Shown one piece after another: positions 5,679 to 6,174 of a stretch of 6,174 nucleotides of DNA. Under the pieces are notes generated by a model, which was not told the DNA's origin, searched no databases, and saw only the letters and a program-made list of their open reading frames with translations. Source of the stretch: an uncultured Clostridium sp. (GTDB lineage: Bacteria; Bacillota; Clostridia; Lachnospirales; Lachnospiraceae); contig CAMEWU010000143.1 of the NCBI GenBank assembly GCA_945946715.1, positions 1 to 6,174 of the forward strand. The letters run 5' to 3'. Numbering within the stretch: position 1 is the stretch's first letter; each line of letters begins with the position of its first letter. The position numbers and the translations under genes were made by a program.

Positions 5679-5735
5679 CTAAGGCAGGGATTTTGTATAT
5701 AAAAAATATTGACTACAAAGCGTTTAACAGAAAGC

Positions 5736-5741
5736 AGGTGA
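5736..5741 (+). promoter_or_regulatory. Ribosome binding site of copA
   Basis: AGGTGA lies 4 bases before the ATG at 5746. A competing ATG at 5742 directly abuts this site and opens another frame that has no family resemblance, so 5746 is the start. Confidence 0.55.
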
Positions 5742-5745
5742 ATGA

Positions 5746-6174
5746 ATGCAACAATATACAGTTACAGGTATGAGCTGTGCTGCCTGCAGCAACCGGGTGG
5801 AAAAGGCGGTATCCAAGGTAGATGGTGTGACCACCTGTTCGGTAAGCTTATTGACCAATTCCATGGGAGTGGAAGGTACAGCTTCTTCTCAGGATATTAT
5901 AAAAGCAGTAGAAGCTGCCGGATATGGTGCTTCTCCAAAGGATAGCGCTGGGACAGCAGATGGAAAACAGGGTCATTCCACTGGTATAGCAGATGCAGAA
6001 GAAGCCTTGAAAGATAAGGAAAGTCCGGTGTTACGGCGGCGTTTGATTGCTTCCTTGGGATTCTTGCTGGTGCTGATGTATTTTTCTATGGGACATATGA
6101 TGTGGAACTGGCCGTTACCATCTTTTTTTAATGATAATCATGTGGCAATGGGACTGGTTCAGTTGCTATTGACA
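5746..6174 (+). CDS. copA: Copper-exporting P-type ATPase CopA, N-terminal part
   Basis: The first 143 residues of a P1B-type ATPase are present; the gene runs off the right edge, so the A, P and N domains and the CPC ion motif are not in view. Residues about 1-66 form a heavy-metal-associated domain with the metal-binding motif GMSCAAC (C11 and C14) and the typical end AVEAAGYGA. A flexible, charged linker follows (about 65-95), then a basic RRRL and the first membrane segment at about 100-116. MYFSMGHMMWNWPLP (111-125) is characteristic of Firmicute CopA proteins, and a second membrane segment begins at about 132. The full protein should use ATP to pump Cu(I) out of the cell. With no operator or good promoter in the 67-base gap, it is most likely transcribed from the csoR promoter and derepressed by copper. 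Confidence 0.93.
   Translation, partial: MQQYTVTGMSCAACSNRVEKAVSKVDGVTTCSVSLLTNSMGVEGTASSQDIIKAVEAAGYGASPKDSAGTADGKQGHSTGIADAEEALKDKESPVLRRRLIASLGFLLVLMYFSMGHMMWNWPLPSFFNDNHVAMGLVQLLLT

Noticed and set aside
5679..5745. Separate copA promoter (TTGACT at 5709-5714)
   Set aside because: No acceptable -10 lies 15-19 bases downstream and no CsoR operator is present, so the csoR promoter is the simpler source.
5742..5945. Forward frame of 67 codons starting at ATG 5742
   Set aside because: It is an out-of-frame shadow of copA. The frame from ATG 5746 gives GMSCAAC and continues open to the window end.

Overview
The window looks like a low-to-moderate GC Firmicute chromosome, most likely class Clostridia and probably Lachnospiraceae. 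The evidence is strong AAGGAGG-type ribosome sites, TTGACA/TATAAT-like promoters, A/T-rich codon use, and the families present (Hol44-type phage holin, GH25 endolysin, MalY/PatB lyase, CsoR and CopA). The genus cannot be fixed from the sequence alone.

Positions 1-1462 are the lysis end of a prophage or phage remnant, all on the + strand: the tail of a small unrecognised protein, a three-segment holin, and a GH25 lysozyme endolysin with a short cell-wall-binding-like module and a C-terminal LysM. Positions 1463-1822 hold no convincing gene. This stretch contains a perfect 16-bp palindrome touching the endolysin stop codon, a GC-rich hairpin, repeated GTMGCAA-type motifs (M = A or C), two weaker dyads and a strong intrinsic terminator. 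I read it as the right-hand prophage/chromosome junction, but the exact attachment site cannot be placed without the other end.

Positions 1723-5305 form a sulfur amino acid block. A LysR-type regulator with its own promoter and terminator is followed by a two-gene operon. The operon encodes a Cys/Met-metabolism PLP enzyme (best read as cystathionine gamma-synthase, possibly gamma-lyase) and a MalY/PatB-type cystathionine beta-lyase. Together they could carry sulfur from cysteine through cystathionine to homocysteine, the precursor of methionine. The leader before the operon is too short for an S-box or T-box riboswitch, so the adjacent LysR protein is the obvious candidate regulator.

Positions 5309-6174 begin a copper homeostasis operon. 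A promoter with a perfect CsoR-type operator in its spacer drives csoR, which encodes a repressor with the Cys-His-Cys copper ligands. It is followed by the start of copA, a Cu(I)-exporting P-type ATPase with an N-terminal GMSCAAC metal-binding domain, which runs off the end of the window. Copper binding to CsoR should release the promoter and switch on export.

No wholly new system is evident. The least explained part is the gene-free junction at 1463-1710.
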